Shown: one piece after another, positions 1-16,189 of the stretch
How the letters are laid out: each line of letters starts with the position of its first letter
Numbering within the stretch: position 1 is the stretch's first letter
Source: Acanthamoeba sp. SK_2022b
Lineage: Eukaryota; Discosea; Longamoebia; Acanthamoebidae
DNA length: 19,087 bases
Reading direction: 5' to 3'
Assembly (NCBI GenBank): GCA_027943245.1
Contig: JANDJZ010001013.1
Span: 1 to 19,087 of the forward strand
Position numbers and translations under genes: made by a program
The notes under the pieces: generated by a model
The model's database searches: none
Seen by the model: the letters and a program-made list of their open reading frames with translations, nothing else
What the model was told of the DNA's origin: nothing

Positions 1-92
1 CGCACTCGCCTTAAATCTTTTTCTTTTTCTTTGTCTTTTGTGAATTTAATTATAATTAATTATTAAATATAAACTGACGTCGGCGTGTGTAG

Positions 93-803
93 CGGGAGGC
101 CTGGTGTGTCCGTACTTGTGCAGCCCGCCGCATCGGGTGCTGGGCTGGACGGCCGCCACCTTCCGTCACTACCGCCAGCGGTTCGTGGCCGCCCTGCCCA
201 TTCCATGCTCACTCCATCCACTACGCGCAAACCATAGCGAGGCCTCGCGGTGTCGGTGTCGCGTGTGTGCTACGCGCGCAGGTACATGGGCGCGGAGTCT
301 CCCGTGGCGGGCCTGGTCCGCGAGCAGCCGTGCTACGAGTACTTTCCGCACCGCCTTGCCGTCGACCCCTACTGGTACCACCACCGCCCAACCGCCCAAC
401 ACTGCCATGCCTGGCGCCCTGATCGTTGCCCCTCCCCTCCTTTCTCTCGTTCTGTCACATGGACGCGTCGACGTCCAATCCCGATGCAGGAAGGAGATCA
501 TGCCCTCCTACAGGCGCCTCCGCCCCGATGAACTGCCCGCCGAATACGCCGATGGTCGTCCTGCCCCCCCCCCCGTACATGGCGGCGGCGGCGGCGTTGG
601 TTGTGGTGAAGCGAGAGGGGCAGCGGGTGGACTTACGAGGAGCGGGGTGTCCTTTGGCAGGCTTCGTGGTGGATGCGCTGGTGGTCGAAGTGCCCCAACT
701 GCTCGCACATCTGGTGCAGCGCCTTCGCGACGACGGAGGTGCCCCCCCCCAATTGCATTCTCCAGCGCGACGAGAGAGAGGAGCGTGTAGCTCATTGTGC
801 GAA

Positions 804-851
<48 letters not shown>

Positions 852-1954
852 TGGTTGTGGATGTTGGTCTTCAGTCACGCTTGTCCAGAGGGAGGTGCAT
901 GACCTGCGCGAGGCGTTCGATGGCTTTGATCTCGTGATCAACTGCACCGGCATCGGCTCCCGCTGGCTCTGCAACGACCCACTCGTACGCCTTTGACACC
1001 AACTACTTGGTGTCGGCTTTATTTTTATTTATTTATTTTCCCCATTTCTTTTATCTGCACGATCCAACTTTGAGCGACCAATCCTTCGGCCAGGTGTACC
1101 CTCTGCGCGGTCAGATTGTGCGCGTGCGCCAGGTCGGCTGCGATCGAACGGTATCACCCCCCAAGCTACACGCGAATGTGTGTGTGTGTGCACTACTGCC
1201 TGCGAGGCGCCGCCGCCTCACCAACGTCTGGCCGTGGGGCGTGGCGACTGCGTAGGTGAGCGACGAGGAAGGTCCCAACAGCTTGGGGTACTACATCAGC
1301 CGGCAGAACGACATCATCCTGGGTGGCACTGCCATCAAAGGCAAGACGCCTTCATCAATTATTTATTTTATTTTATTTTATATTTTATTTTATTGCTTGG
1401 ATGTATCGGTATGTAGTGGGGGTAACAGTCGTGGTCCATCTTCAACCCTGCTGTCATGCGTAGACGACTGGTCGACCAACGTGAACGACCAGACCACCGA
1501 AGAGATCCTGCGCAAGGTCGAGAACCTGTCGACGGGTCGACTGCGGAGGAAGGACCTCGAGATCCTCGAGGTGTTGGTGGGCCTGCGTCCGGCGAGGTGC
1601 GCCACCCCCCTCTCCCTCCCCAACCAACTTACGCAAAACAAACAAAAGTTTACGTCGACTATGTGTGACGTTGCTGCCGGCAGGACCGAGGTGCGGCTGG
1701 AGCGGGAGGACTGTAGCCACGGCACGGCCCAGAAGACGATCATCCACAACTATGGCCACGGCGGTGCCTACTCTTGCCCCCCCCAAGTTTCTCTTGCCGG
1801 CGACCAGCATCGCTCATTTGCTGCGGTCGGTTCTCGTGTAGGAAGCGGCTTCACGGTCGCGTGGGGTTGCGCCGAGGAAGTGGTCTCTCTCGTTCGTGAT
1901 GCGCTGCGGCTTGGCACGAAGCCGGTGCATCCCGCCAGCAAGAGCAACCTCTAA
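93..1954 (+). CDS. D-amino-acid oxidase family flavoenzyme, 5'-truncated by the window edge, 10 exons
   Basis: Family role: FAD-dependent oxidation of D-amino acids to 2-oxo acids, ammonia and H2O2, usually in peroxisomes. Exons read: 93-180, 282-374, 490-554, 661-738, 875-984, 1094-1150, 1256-1340, 1464-1596, 1684-1763, 1842-1954. Together they give about 300 residues; the first 45 or so, with the N-terminal FAD-binding motif, lie upstream. Seen in order: AGGLVCPYL, VDPYWKE, RRLRPDELP, VINCTGIGS, PLRGQIVRV, ILGGTAIK, the GLRPAR arginine motif, EVRLERE, and the signature NYGHGGSGFTVAWGCAEE. The protein ends SKSNL, close to a type 1 peroxisomal signal. The residue matching the first active-site Tyr of mammalian DAO (YNSPY) is not Tyr here (PNSLGYY), so the substrate, neutral or acidic, is open. 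The intron after 1340 begins with GC. Family certain; D-aspartate oxidase is the main alternative. Confidence 0.9.
805..850 (+). repeat. (TG)23 microsatellite in a D-amino-acid oxidase intron
   Basis: Pure TG dinucleotides inside the intron 739-874. TG is on the sense strand of the gene. The flanking exons join in phase across it (DDG + VTLVQRE). Confidence 0.97.
1341..1463 (+). other. GC-AG intron of 123 nt, in frame and without a stop
   Basis: The upstream exon ends ATCAAAG and the intron starts GCAAGA; it ends CGTAG before ACGACTGG. G + AC gives Asp and the family alignment stays continuous (GGTAIK-DDWSTNV). No GT lies close enough to replace the GC donor without adding the AT-rich tract at 1355-1396 to the protein. 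The length is a multiple of three and the retained sequence has no in-frame stop, so retention would insert 41 hydrophobic-rich residues. Confidence 0.75.
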
Positions 1955-1980
1955 CTTGTGCCACGCCCCCTACCAGAAGC

Positions 1981-1999
1981 TTTCGTTTTAAAAACGAAA
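1981..1999. repeat. Short AT-rich palindrome downstream of the D-amino-acid oxidase stop
   Basis: Perfect 9-base arms (TTTCGTTTT and AAAACGAAA) around one base, 27 bases after the stop codon. It may form a small 3' UTR hairpin. No function can be assigned. Confidence 0.7.
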
Positions 2000-2153
2000 C
2001 AAAGTTCTTGGTTGCACAGCCACGCAAAAACTCCTATTGGAGATGTGCAAATATGCTTATGCAGCAAACAATTTCAAGCGTTGCTAATGAGCACAATAGT
2101 AATAGTAGGAGGCAACTGTGGCGCAGCAAAGCAAGCCCACCGAGTACGAGCAG

Positions 2154-4272
2154 ATGGAGGGCGGTGGCAAGGCCTCTATGGCAGACCGCGCGCAGGCGGA
2201 GAGCCTGCGAAACATGCTGGGTGAGCTGGCACGCCTCCCTGACAATGGCGTCCTCGACTTCTTTGCCACCAACCCAACTCTCCAGCGCCAACTGGCTGCC
2301 TTGACCTTTGCCAAGGACCCCGTCCCCTCGAGGAGGAAGGTGCCCGAGTTTGCGCAGGTGCCCACTGAAATCTGGGAGCGCATCTTTCTATTCATGGGGG
2401 TGGCGGGGGTGGCAAAGATGCGCACCCTCTCCAGGACCTGCGCCAAGATTGGTGCCACCATCCTTGAGAGAGATAGCACCATGAGGACCCCTCTCGACAG
2501 CTCCGATATCGACGTGGTAGTACAACTAGATGAACTCAGCTGTCCCGAAGCCCACAAGAAGGAAGACATCAACAACAACAAGAAGAAGAAGTCAGACTGT
2601 CCCGAGGCTCGCGAAAAGAAGTTCTCCGATGACAAGATGGCCTCCAACAAGGAGGCCGAGAAGCCCAAGACGAGCGAGGAAGATGAAGAGGAGAAACGGC
2701 TGACGGCGCTGGTGCAACGCGAAAAGCAGAAGCTGAGGCGAGGAGAGGGCTTGTGGTCGCCCCACATGCGGGAGAGCGTCCTCGAGCGAGCCAAGACCGC
2801 GACGATCGAGCAGTGGGCCGCCCTCAGCAGGAATAAGCGACTCTGGCGAAGCGTACGGGCCTGCCGCGCCACCAAGCGGCGGCTGCTACAAGCCCTACAG
2901 GACTTCTTCCACGTCGAGGAGGGCTCTAACATGTGGCAGTCTCTCTTCCGGTCCTCTGGTACGCCTGCTCACCCTTTCTCTACTTGCTTCTTTCTTTTAT
3001 TTATTACTTATTTATTCTTCGTGTCTATTTTTGTTTTATGTGGCATTGTCATCTCTTTTCGGTGGCGGCGGTGAGCAGACAAGGAGAGAAAGAAGAGGCT
3101 GCCTTCGATCAAGAGCCTGCAGACGATCCTCGAGGTGTGCAAGTCGCCTCTACTCGACGTCATCCTGGAGATGCCGATGACCTTCATCGCCAAGTGCCTG
3201 CACCTGCTCAAGGCCTCCAAGGCCTCCCGGGACTTTGCCACCATCGCCGAGCTCACCCTCAGCCGCTCCCTGCCCGGCGGCATCGTGGCCGAGTGCGCCG
3301 AGCTGCTGCCGGCCTACAGCCGCGGCGCCGGCGTCAAGGACATCCCCGTCCTGCTCGCCCTCAAGCACCGCTGGTGCGAGGAGTGGCTCATCGACGCCCT
3401 CAAGCGGCTCGCCGCCAAGGCCGACGTACGTCTCAGACGGCGCCATCTCCCACGTCGCCGCCCCACTTCACTCACTCTTGCCCTCGCTCTGCCCTGCAGG
3501 TCGACCTGCTGAGCCAGGTGGCCTTCTCCGAGGGGCTGGTGCCCACGCTGTCGCCCGACCTGCATTCGGTGCTCAAGAAACGGCTCGTGGGCATCCTATC
3601 CACTGCCAACTTCCAGGACGTGCAGTACCTCAAGGACTGCCAGTTCCAGTTCGAGGTGCACCACCATCACCTTCATCATCATCATCTTCATCTTCATCTT
3701 CATCTTCATCACTGCCCACTGGTGATGACCGAGTTCTTGTTGGGCCTGTGATTAGGACTGGAGCTGCCAAGAGGCCGTGGCCGAGCGCCTCCGCCAGCTG
3801 GTGAAGCAGCACCCCTACTCCCTGGGCCACTTCAACTGCAGCTGGCTCTGGCAGAGCCCGCACATCATTGGCCCGTCCTCGAGCCAATCGCAACACTTGC
3901 CGCGCATCCGTTGCACTGCAACGCAGGAGCGGCAACAGACGCTGGACCAGCAGCAGCAATACAAGCGCAGCGCCACGTTCGTGGAGAAGCAGTTCAATCG
4001 CTACCACGTCGCCGCCAAGGCCGTGGAGGTGGCCCGGCGCTCGGCCTCGCCGGCGGCCACCGCGGCGAGTGTGTCGGCGAGCGAGCAGGACTACTGTCCG
4101 GCGCGGAAGGCCAACCTCCTCTCGCCCAAGTTCCTGTACTGGGCGCCGCCCAGGATGCGCCACGCCTCGAGCACGCCCATCGACCCGCAGAAGCACTTTG
4201 CCCGTGCCATCGACCGACTCTCCGCCGACGACTCCCTCGACGCTCTCCACCCCGGTGCCTGCCTGCTCCTCC

Positions 4273-4359
<87 letters not shown>

Positions 4360-5524
4360 TTGACGCCCTCATGCATGATGGACAGCCAAGAACATGGCGA
4401 GCTGCGGCGTGGAGAAGATGGTGGGCCTGCTCGACAGGCGGTTCATGGGGAAGCCCATCGTCGACAAGCTCTGCTGCTTCCTGCGCACGTGCGCGCCGGT
4501 CGACCTCGAGAACCTGTGCTGCGACCCGGCGGTGGTGCGCCTGGCGCCGGTCTTCCACGAGGTCGTCGACCGGGTCGTGGCCGCGCTGGCCACGTTCGAG
4601 ACGCTCGAGCTCGTCGTGCGGGTCCAGCAGTCGTGGGTCGAGTTCGTGCTCGACTCGGCGCCCGGCGGCCTGCTCGCGCGCCGCGTGTTCGCGCGGCTCG
4701 ACCTGTCCTACCACATCAACAACGCCGACTCGACGTGCATGATCGCCCTCCTCTCCTGCCCGCGCCTCTACGCCTACATCAGCTCCAGGCGGCGACACAA
4801 GGCCGAGGTGGCGGTTGCGCTGAAGCGGCTCATCTCGACGATGGCCAGCGTGGAGGAGCTCGTGTGCCTGCTCGTGCGCAAGAAGGTCGCGCTCGCGCTG
4901 CGCGACGGCGACGAGGGCGGCAAGCTGGCGCAGGCCGTGGACGAGAAGCTGACCATCCACCTGGTTCCGCTGGCCAGCGTCAACTGCCTGCGCCTGCTCC
5001 ACAACCTCCTCCTCGGCCGCTCCACCGACGTCGGCCACGCGTCGACTCAGCCGCCGCCGATCGTGAAGATGAGCGACGAGCTGCGGGGCGCCATCCTGCA
5101 CAGGCTGTTCCTGCTCATCGCCGCCTGTCGCTCGCTCGACGATCTCAACGACATCGTGGGCGAGTACGACCCGGAGAGCCCGCGGCTCCGCCAGGACGTC
5201 GAACACGACCCGGCGCGGCACCTGGCGTTCTTCAACGACCGCGAACGCGACGCCCTGTGGCAGGACATGATGGCCGACAGCCGCGCCCTCCAGGAGTCGA
5301 TCATGGCCGCCCTGGAGAACCTGGCCAGCACGGGCATGCCGAGGCGCGACCTGCGGCGGCTGCCCAACTGTCCGTGGATGTGGCGGCAGGTGAACGAGCG
5401 GGAGCAGCTCAAGTTCTTCCTTCTCCAGCAGAGCCTGCTCTGCATCGACGACGACGACGCCGGAGCGGTCTCGCCTCTCGCCGGCGGCCCATGCTCGCCG
5501 ATCCGAGAGCGCCGTGGTGTGTGA
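2154..5524 (+). CDS. F-box-like large helical protein, 981 aa, 5 exons
   Basis: Exons: 2154-2958, 3079-3425, 3500-3655, 3756-4254, 4386-5524; all junctions keep phase. The start is the first in-frame ATG (2154); the frame stays open upstream to 2118 without another ATG, so an upstream non-coding or spliced exon is possible. Residues about 67-105 (VPTEIWERIFLF ... LSRTCAKIG) look like an F-box, which in the family binds Skp1 in SCF ubiquitin ligases. Residues 133-197 are strongly charged, Lys/Glu-rich and likely disordered. A second stretch near 225-240 (IEQWAALSRNKRLWRSV) resembles the end of an F-box. The remaining 700 residues are Leu/Ala-rich and predicted helical, with no repeat I can name. 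A short Asp run lies near the C-terminus. Neighbours suggest nothing about its target. Alternative: an unrelated helical protein with a chance F-box match. Confidence 0.8.
3661..3710 (+). repeat. CAT/CTTCAT-type imperfect repeat in F-box gene intron 3
   Basis: Mixed CAT and CTTCAT units fill half of the 100-nt intron 3656-3755. Read through, they would code for His/Leu-rich sequence, but the flanking exons join in frame without them (FQFE + DWSCQE). Confidence 0.85.
4275..4358 (+). repeat. Compound (TG)33(AG)9 microsatellite in F-box gene intron 4
   Basis: TG dinucleotides run from 4275 to 4340 and switch directly to AG from 4341. The tract lies inside the intron 4255-4385, and TG is on the sense strand. 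The exons join as HP-A-KNMASCG. Confidence 0.95.
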
Positions 5525-5604
5525 AGAACAACAACGCCTACAAACAAGCACATGTCGCTCTCTGCCAAGTCGACTTGGGGTGGGGGGGGGACACGTGAGG
5601 TCGT

Positions 5605-7581
5605 TTAGCCAAAGTCACGGCGGATGGCCTTGGTGATGACGTGAGCGGTGATGGCCGAGGGGCCTCCCTTGTGGGCGAGAGCTTGTATCTCCACCTTGGA
5701 CCCCACTTTGGCCATCTTCTTCAGCTCTCGCCGGCATCTCGGGTTATCCTGCCGCCGCAGTGAGCGAAGGTTGATTCCCACGCAGCAGATGAATCGACGG
5801 TCTTGGCCCGTTACCTTGAGGCAGGCGGAGGCCTGGATGGACTTGATCTTCTGATGGTCTTGCGCGGTCAGCTCCTGAAAGCACCGCTCGGGCAGGTCCA
5901 GCTTGTCGATGTCCGCCCAGCATAGCCCCAGCCACTTCATGTCCACCGCTGTACAGAGAAGCGAGCAATGAGGTGAGCATCAAGCTAGGTGCTTTCAGGA
6001 GCCACCACTGCTAGACTAAGCGATAGATGCGTGGTACTGTAGGCGTGAGCCTCCAGGCCCATGTTGATGCTGCCGTAGCGGTAGGTGATGTAGACACCCA
6101 CGCCACCCGGATTCCAGTCGAAAAGGCCAACCACCGGAAGTCGCAGCTCCTCGTACAATCGCTTGAGCAGCGCCCGAGTGGCGAGGTCGGGATAGCCCTC
6201 TGTTCACACACCCGAACACTGCATCAGCTCATATCGCCCATGCAGTCTCTGCCTACCGCCCACAGCACTACAACGTGGCAGGAGGAATACTGGCGGTGAT
6301 AAGTATGCAGGGCAGGGTGTCGTAGATTCTGTCTTCTGCGAGGCGCTGAAAGACCGCGTCCTTCTCCACCACGATGATGAAACGTGCATCGGACCTGCGG
6401 GCCAAGAACAGTCATTGACTAGTCCCATCAGCTGCTTCGATCAAGCGACGTACGTGATGTCAATGATGTTAGCCGCCATGCTGCTTGAGATGGGCTTTCC
6501 GGAGAAACCCACTTGCCTGCAATCGACATGACGGCCGTTCTCCTGCCACTGGACGCAGCCGACGATGGAGCCTCGATCGCTGGCGCTCACGCCCAGGTTG
6601 CTTCGGGGACAGTTGAGAAGCGATGCCACCTCTGCCAGTCGGTTGTGAGGCCAAGTCCCCACTGACAGGGTACGTGGATTGAAGTACCGAGCAGGGTCCG
6701 GTTACACTCGGCCTGGTTGCCGAACATGTCTATCAGCCGATAGTAAACTGCGTAGACGACAACTGTTAGGAGCACACTTACTCAGTTGAAAGGGGTATTG
6801 GCGACTAACTCTCTCGTTGTGTGGCTTGCTTGTTTTGGCCGAGGAGTTCATGAACCAGCTCCATCACTCTCCAGACTGGATAGGCCAGCGGTCGGCGAGT
6901 GAGAATGGAAGCTTTACTGGCGCTGCTACAAAGGCACGTACGGCGGAGGTAACTCTCCGGATGTGAGGCGAACTGTTTCTTCTTGCACGCCGTGCCCAAC
7001 CTGATCTGCGAGTTGGTCACCACCAAGTTGTCGCTGGTTCGCTTGGGCTACAAGATAGCGTTAGCCGCAATGGCTCTTGAAGGCAGACGACTAAGCAGCG
7101 TACCAAGGAGGGTTGGTAGAGCTCTCCGGTGCGGGCTAACAGATCCAGGAAGCACATGCTGTGGGCTTCAATCCGTGCCATCACCTGGTTCTTGCTACGG
7201 TAAACATTTTTCCTCCAGAGCAAACAGGAATCGTACTTCTTCAGGGCGTAGGTCTTCTGCTCGAGATAGCCGGTCAGAGGAGTAGAACATGCTGTTCGCC
7301 AACCCTGACGCCTCTTCATCGTGCTCACTCTCGTCAGCTTCACAATCGGAGTTCTCTTCTTCGCTAAAGCCTTTCTCGTCTGCGTGGTCGAAGTTCGAAC
7401 TTGCTGCGCTTGTTTCGGCAGAGCACTGCCTTGGAAAGTGTTCTTGGGTGCTGGCGAGCATGTCCGATTCGTGTAGTTGATAACGGCTGTGGTGTACTGA
7501 CGTTAGGCTGTCCTCCCGCCTCGTAGTGTTCCATTCACGCTCGGTATCCCCTTCTTCAGGTTCAATTGTATGTCTGTGCAT
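5605..7581 (-). CDS. SPO11: SPO11, meiotic recombination transesterase (topoisomerase VI A family), 514 aa, 8 exons
   Basis: Makes the programmed meiotic double-strand breaks by a tyrosyl attack on DNA. Exons on the minus strand: 7581-7237, 7184-7104, 7047-6810, 6747-6706, 6661-6454, 6394-6291, 6199-6017, 5948-5605. Seen: a Ser- and acid-rich N-terminal extension (about 1-115), [25 protein letters not shown] with catalytic Tyr about 224, [11 protein letters not shown], the Toprim segment [14 protein letters not shown] (Glu 315), [27 protein letters not shown] (367-372), [23 protein letters not shown], and the ending near KVEIQALA. The Toprim DxD reads DxN here. Human SPO11 is 396 aa; the excess is mostly the N-terminal tail. 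The start is the first ATG after an in-frame stop. The intron before exon 5 (6662-6705, 44 nt) is the least certain junction. Convergent with the F-box gene. Confidence 0.92.
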
Positions 7582-7658
7582 CTGTTTGTACCACCGCTGC
7601 CTGTTCTTTCCTATCCGCTACTCGATAGTGTTGCCGTGAGGTGGAAAGGAGAAGAGTA

Positions 7659-7910
7659 ATGTCGACAACCAGCAGGCAAAACGGTGATTCGGCCCTCTTC
7701 GGGCCTCTACACGCCCTGTGGCGAAGATGGTCCTGGAGCACTCGAAAAGCATCAGAGTTATCTTCTCGTGCACTACTCGTGTGCATGTGGGGCGTGTGTG
7801 GTTATTCAGCTTTATACAGCGGCAAAGTCCAAAATGTAACGATCTTCGTGCTACTAGGGCTAATTTCTTTATTGGAGATGCTTATTAGCGGTGTTCACCC
7901 AACCTCCTGA
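7659..7910 (+). CDS. Possible small two-helix membrane protein, 83 aa
   Basis: An uninterrupted ATG-to-TGA frame in the gap between SPO11 and the receptor gene. The N-terminus has several Arg/Trp residues (LWRRWSWSTRKASEL), followed by two hydrophobic segments, ALLVCMWGVCGYSALY and VTIFVLLGLISLLEMLI, separated by a short polar turn. It would be divergent from SPO11, with starts 77 bases apart. I recognise no family. The base composition is less GC-biased than in the confident exons, so it may be chance. Confidence 0.25.
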   Translation: MSTTSRQNGDSALFGPLHALWRRWSWSTRKASELSSRALLVCMWGVCGYSALYSGKVQNVTIFVLLGLISLLEMLISGVHPTS

Positions 7911-8784
7911 GCTCTTCTCAAGAACTTATTTACCCCGGTAGACCCACCACCGCCCTCCCCCCCCAATCCTCTTACTTTGAGGCACGACTTTGATCAATCA
8001 GGAACCTTCTCCACATGCCCTACCACAAAAGCTAAGGAATGGGATGTACAACTAACTCGTGGCCAGAGCACGCCGCTTTATGAGCATCTGGTATGTGTGC
8101 AAAAGAACGTCACGAATGGAAAGGCACTAACAACCTCTCAGTGCTTCAGGCATACCCCAGGTCTCTTGGTCAGAGAGGAGGAGGAAGAAGAGGAGCATGC
8201 AGGCGGCCTTGGCTTTGCTCAGGCCCTTGACGACTACTAGCTTCTGACAGCTGGAGCTACAACTGGCTGTCCATGCATCTATATCTCTAGTACAGCAATC
8301 ACTCCTCTGAGGCTGCAAGAAAGATATCAGCCGGCTCAATGCGTCGCACTTGATCAACATCATGACTCGCCCAAGGAAGCACCCGCTACTCAAGATCCAT
8401 ATTACTGTTGTCCCCAGGAAGAGGAGAGAGCGACGGCTGTGGGTGACCTGCCCTACGAACTCGCCTGGCTCAGTCACAAACGTCTTTAGCTCTTGTTGTT
8501 TGTGATGACGATGACGAAGATGACAACGTTCATGGATCGCGACACTTGGGAAAGAAGGAGAGCGGGTGGGTCGCGGTAGTGCTCGTAGGCGTCCTGCAGT
8601 TCGGCCGCGCGCGCGAGGTGGTATCGGCTAACTGAGGAGGCTCGGGTCCGCCTCCCCGTTCTTGCACCAGAACCTACAACTTGTATATGGGGCCTTGTTC
8701 TGCGTGAAATGAACACGCCTGTGCCTGGACCTCTGCCACTTTGCTGTCATTGCCACTTTACTTGATAGAAAACAGCCAATAATT
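7911..8784. other. Gap without a gene I can support
   Basis: Both strands carry short open frames with no recognisable domains. On the minus strand, around 8630-8560, a GC-rich piece reads RAAELQDAYEHYRDPPALLL, and around 8240-8200 another reads LVVVKGLSKAKAACM. They could be exons of a small unrecognised gene downstream of the receptor, but I could not join them with convincing splice sites and no ATG-led model emerged. The 3' UTR of the receptor must also lie near 8784. Confidence 0.4.
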
Positions 8785-15188
<6,404 letters not shown>

Positions 15189-15494
15189 CTTCTGGACCAG
15201 TGCTCAAGCGATAGTGGTAAGGGAGTTGTGCCAACCTTTGGGGTACCTTGGTGATGTAAAACCTGACGACCGAGAGAGATACTCCGTGTGAGAAGATCTT
15301 CTATTTTTGTTATCACTACTATTAAAGTCATCGGTAGCTCCAGGATGATATCATCCCTGCAGATATTGAGTATCACCTGGATCATCCCCTAGGCCCTTTT
15401 TCTAAATCAGGGTAATCTGAGAAGATGCTCTGCCTGGGCCCTATCATGTACTACGGACATGATCCGGAACTTGTAGTGCACAAAAAAGCCAGGT

Positions 15495-15665
15495 GTGATA
15501 CCTGATGCCTAGGAGGGCTTATTTAAGCAGGTGTCCGGCAGGCAACCGGAGGTCTGGCAGACGGCACGTAACCTTGGATTCCTTCGGTGGTGCAATCTGC
15601 TGGGTTTTTTTCGGACACCAGCCGGACACCTGCTTAAATAAGCCCTCCTAGGCATCAGGTATCAC
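15495..15665. mobile_element. Foldback or MITE-like element with perfect 45-base inverted arms
   Basis: The left arm 15495-15539 (GTGATACCTGATGCCTAGGA...) is the exact reverse complement of the right arm 15621-15665, with no mismatch over 45 bases. The 81-base spacer 15540-15620 has no coding potential; it contains a run of seven T at 15605-15611 and a second near-copy of the inner arm end (CGGACACC). No clear target-site duplication is visible. The perfect arms suggest recent origin or maintained pairing. Alternatives are a long hairpin RNA gene or a regulatory cruciform. Confidence 0.65.
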
Positions 15666-16171
15666 CGGTCGACAGTAACCGTTTGTTGGTGGCTGGCCAG
15701 TTTTTATGAGGCTTTTGTGTGAATTAGTGGGGCAAAAGCAAGTGGGTGGGCAACCTCTGACACAAACAGTTCTTTTTGTTGGATGTGTGGGCAATATAAA
15801 ACTGGGTTTATTTATGATTTCTCCATTACAAGTGCCAGTGATTGACTGATGGGCCTTTTAGTGGGCTGATGTTGCCCAGGTGCCAAGACATCTTGGTGTG
15901 TAGGGAACTGAGTGTTCAGACAGTGACCCTTTTTTGGTGGAGAGCACCCATATGGGAAGGTGTCTGATATGAACAGAGTGTCAGGCAAATGAGACACTGC
16001 CCCTTCTTGAAATGTCTACAGTTTTTAACAGTCAAATTAGCCATCAGGTAGCTGTAGACATAAACTGTGACATTGTTACTTTTTCCTGAACTATCTGTTT
16101 ATACCTTGAGCCTCTGCAGAGAGGTGGGGTAGGGTAGGCTAGATACTTATCACACTATGTTAGTGGTATGT

Positions 16172-16189
16172 CACTGGCATATGCCAGTG
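16172..16189. repeat. 18-base perfect palindrome upstream of GET4
   Basis: CACTGGCAT followed by its exact complement ATGCCAGTG, about 180 bases upstream of the GET4 start. It could be a site for a dimeric DNA-binding protein; nothing else supports that. Confidence 0.5.

Noticed and set aside
4360..5598. Overlapping long frames on both strands across the F-box exon 5
   Set aside because: High GC depletes stop codons in all frames; only the frame 4386-5524 joins the upstream exons in phase and has normal residue composition.
6662..6687. 26-nt intron in SPO11 between NRTLL and VGTW
   Set aside because: It keeps the frame but is too short for normal splicing; the 44-nt choice 6662-6705 also keeps the frame and fits the SPO11 alignment better.
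7977..8240. Plus-strand open frame ending in a Glu-rich stretch
   Set aside because: No ATG start, no domain, and the Glu run comes from a GAG/GAA repeat; not supported as a gene.
8200..8250. Minus-strand KGLSKAKA string resembling the helix-hairpin-helix of RAD51/DMC1, next to SPO11
   Set aside because: Only about eight residues match; nothing around it resembles the rest of a recombinase (no Walker A or B) and no exon model joins it.
15540..15620. tRNA or other Pol III gene in the core of the inverted-repeat element
   Set aside because: There is a T run, but no A box/B box pair and no cloverleaf could be drawn.
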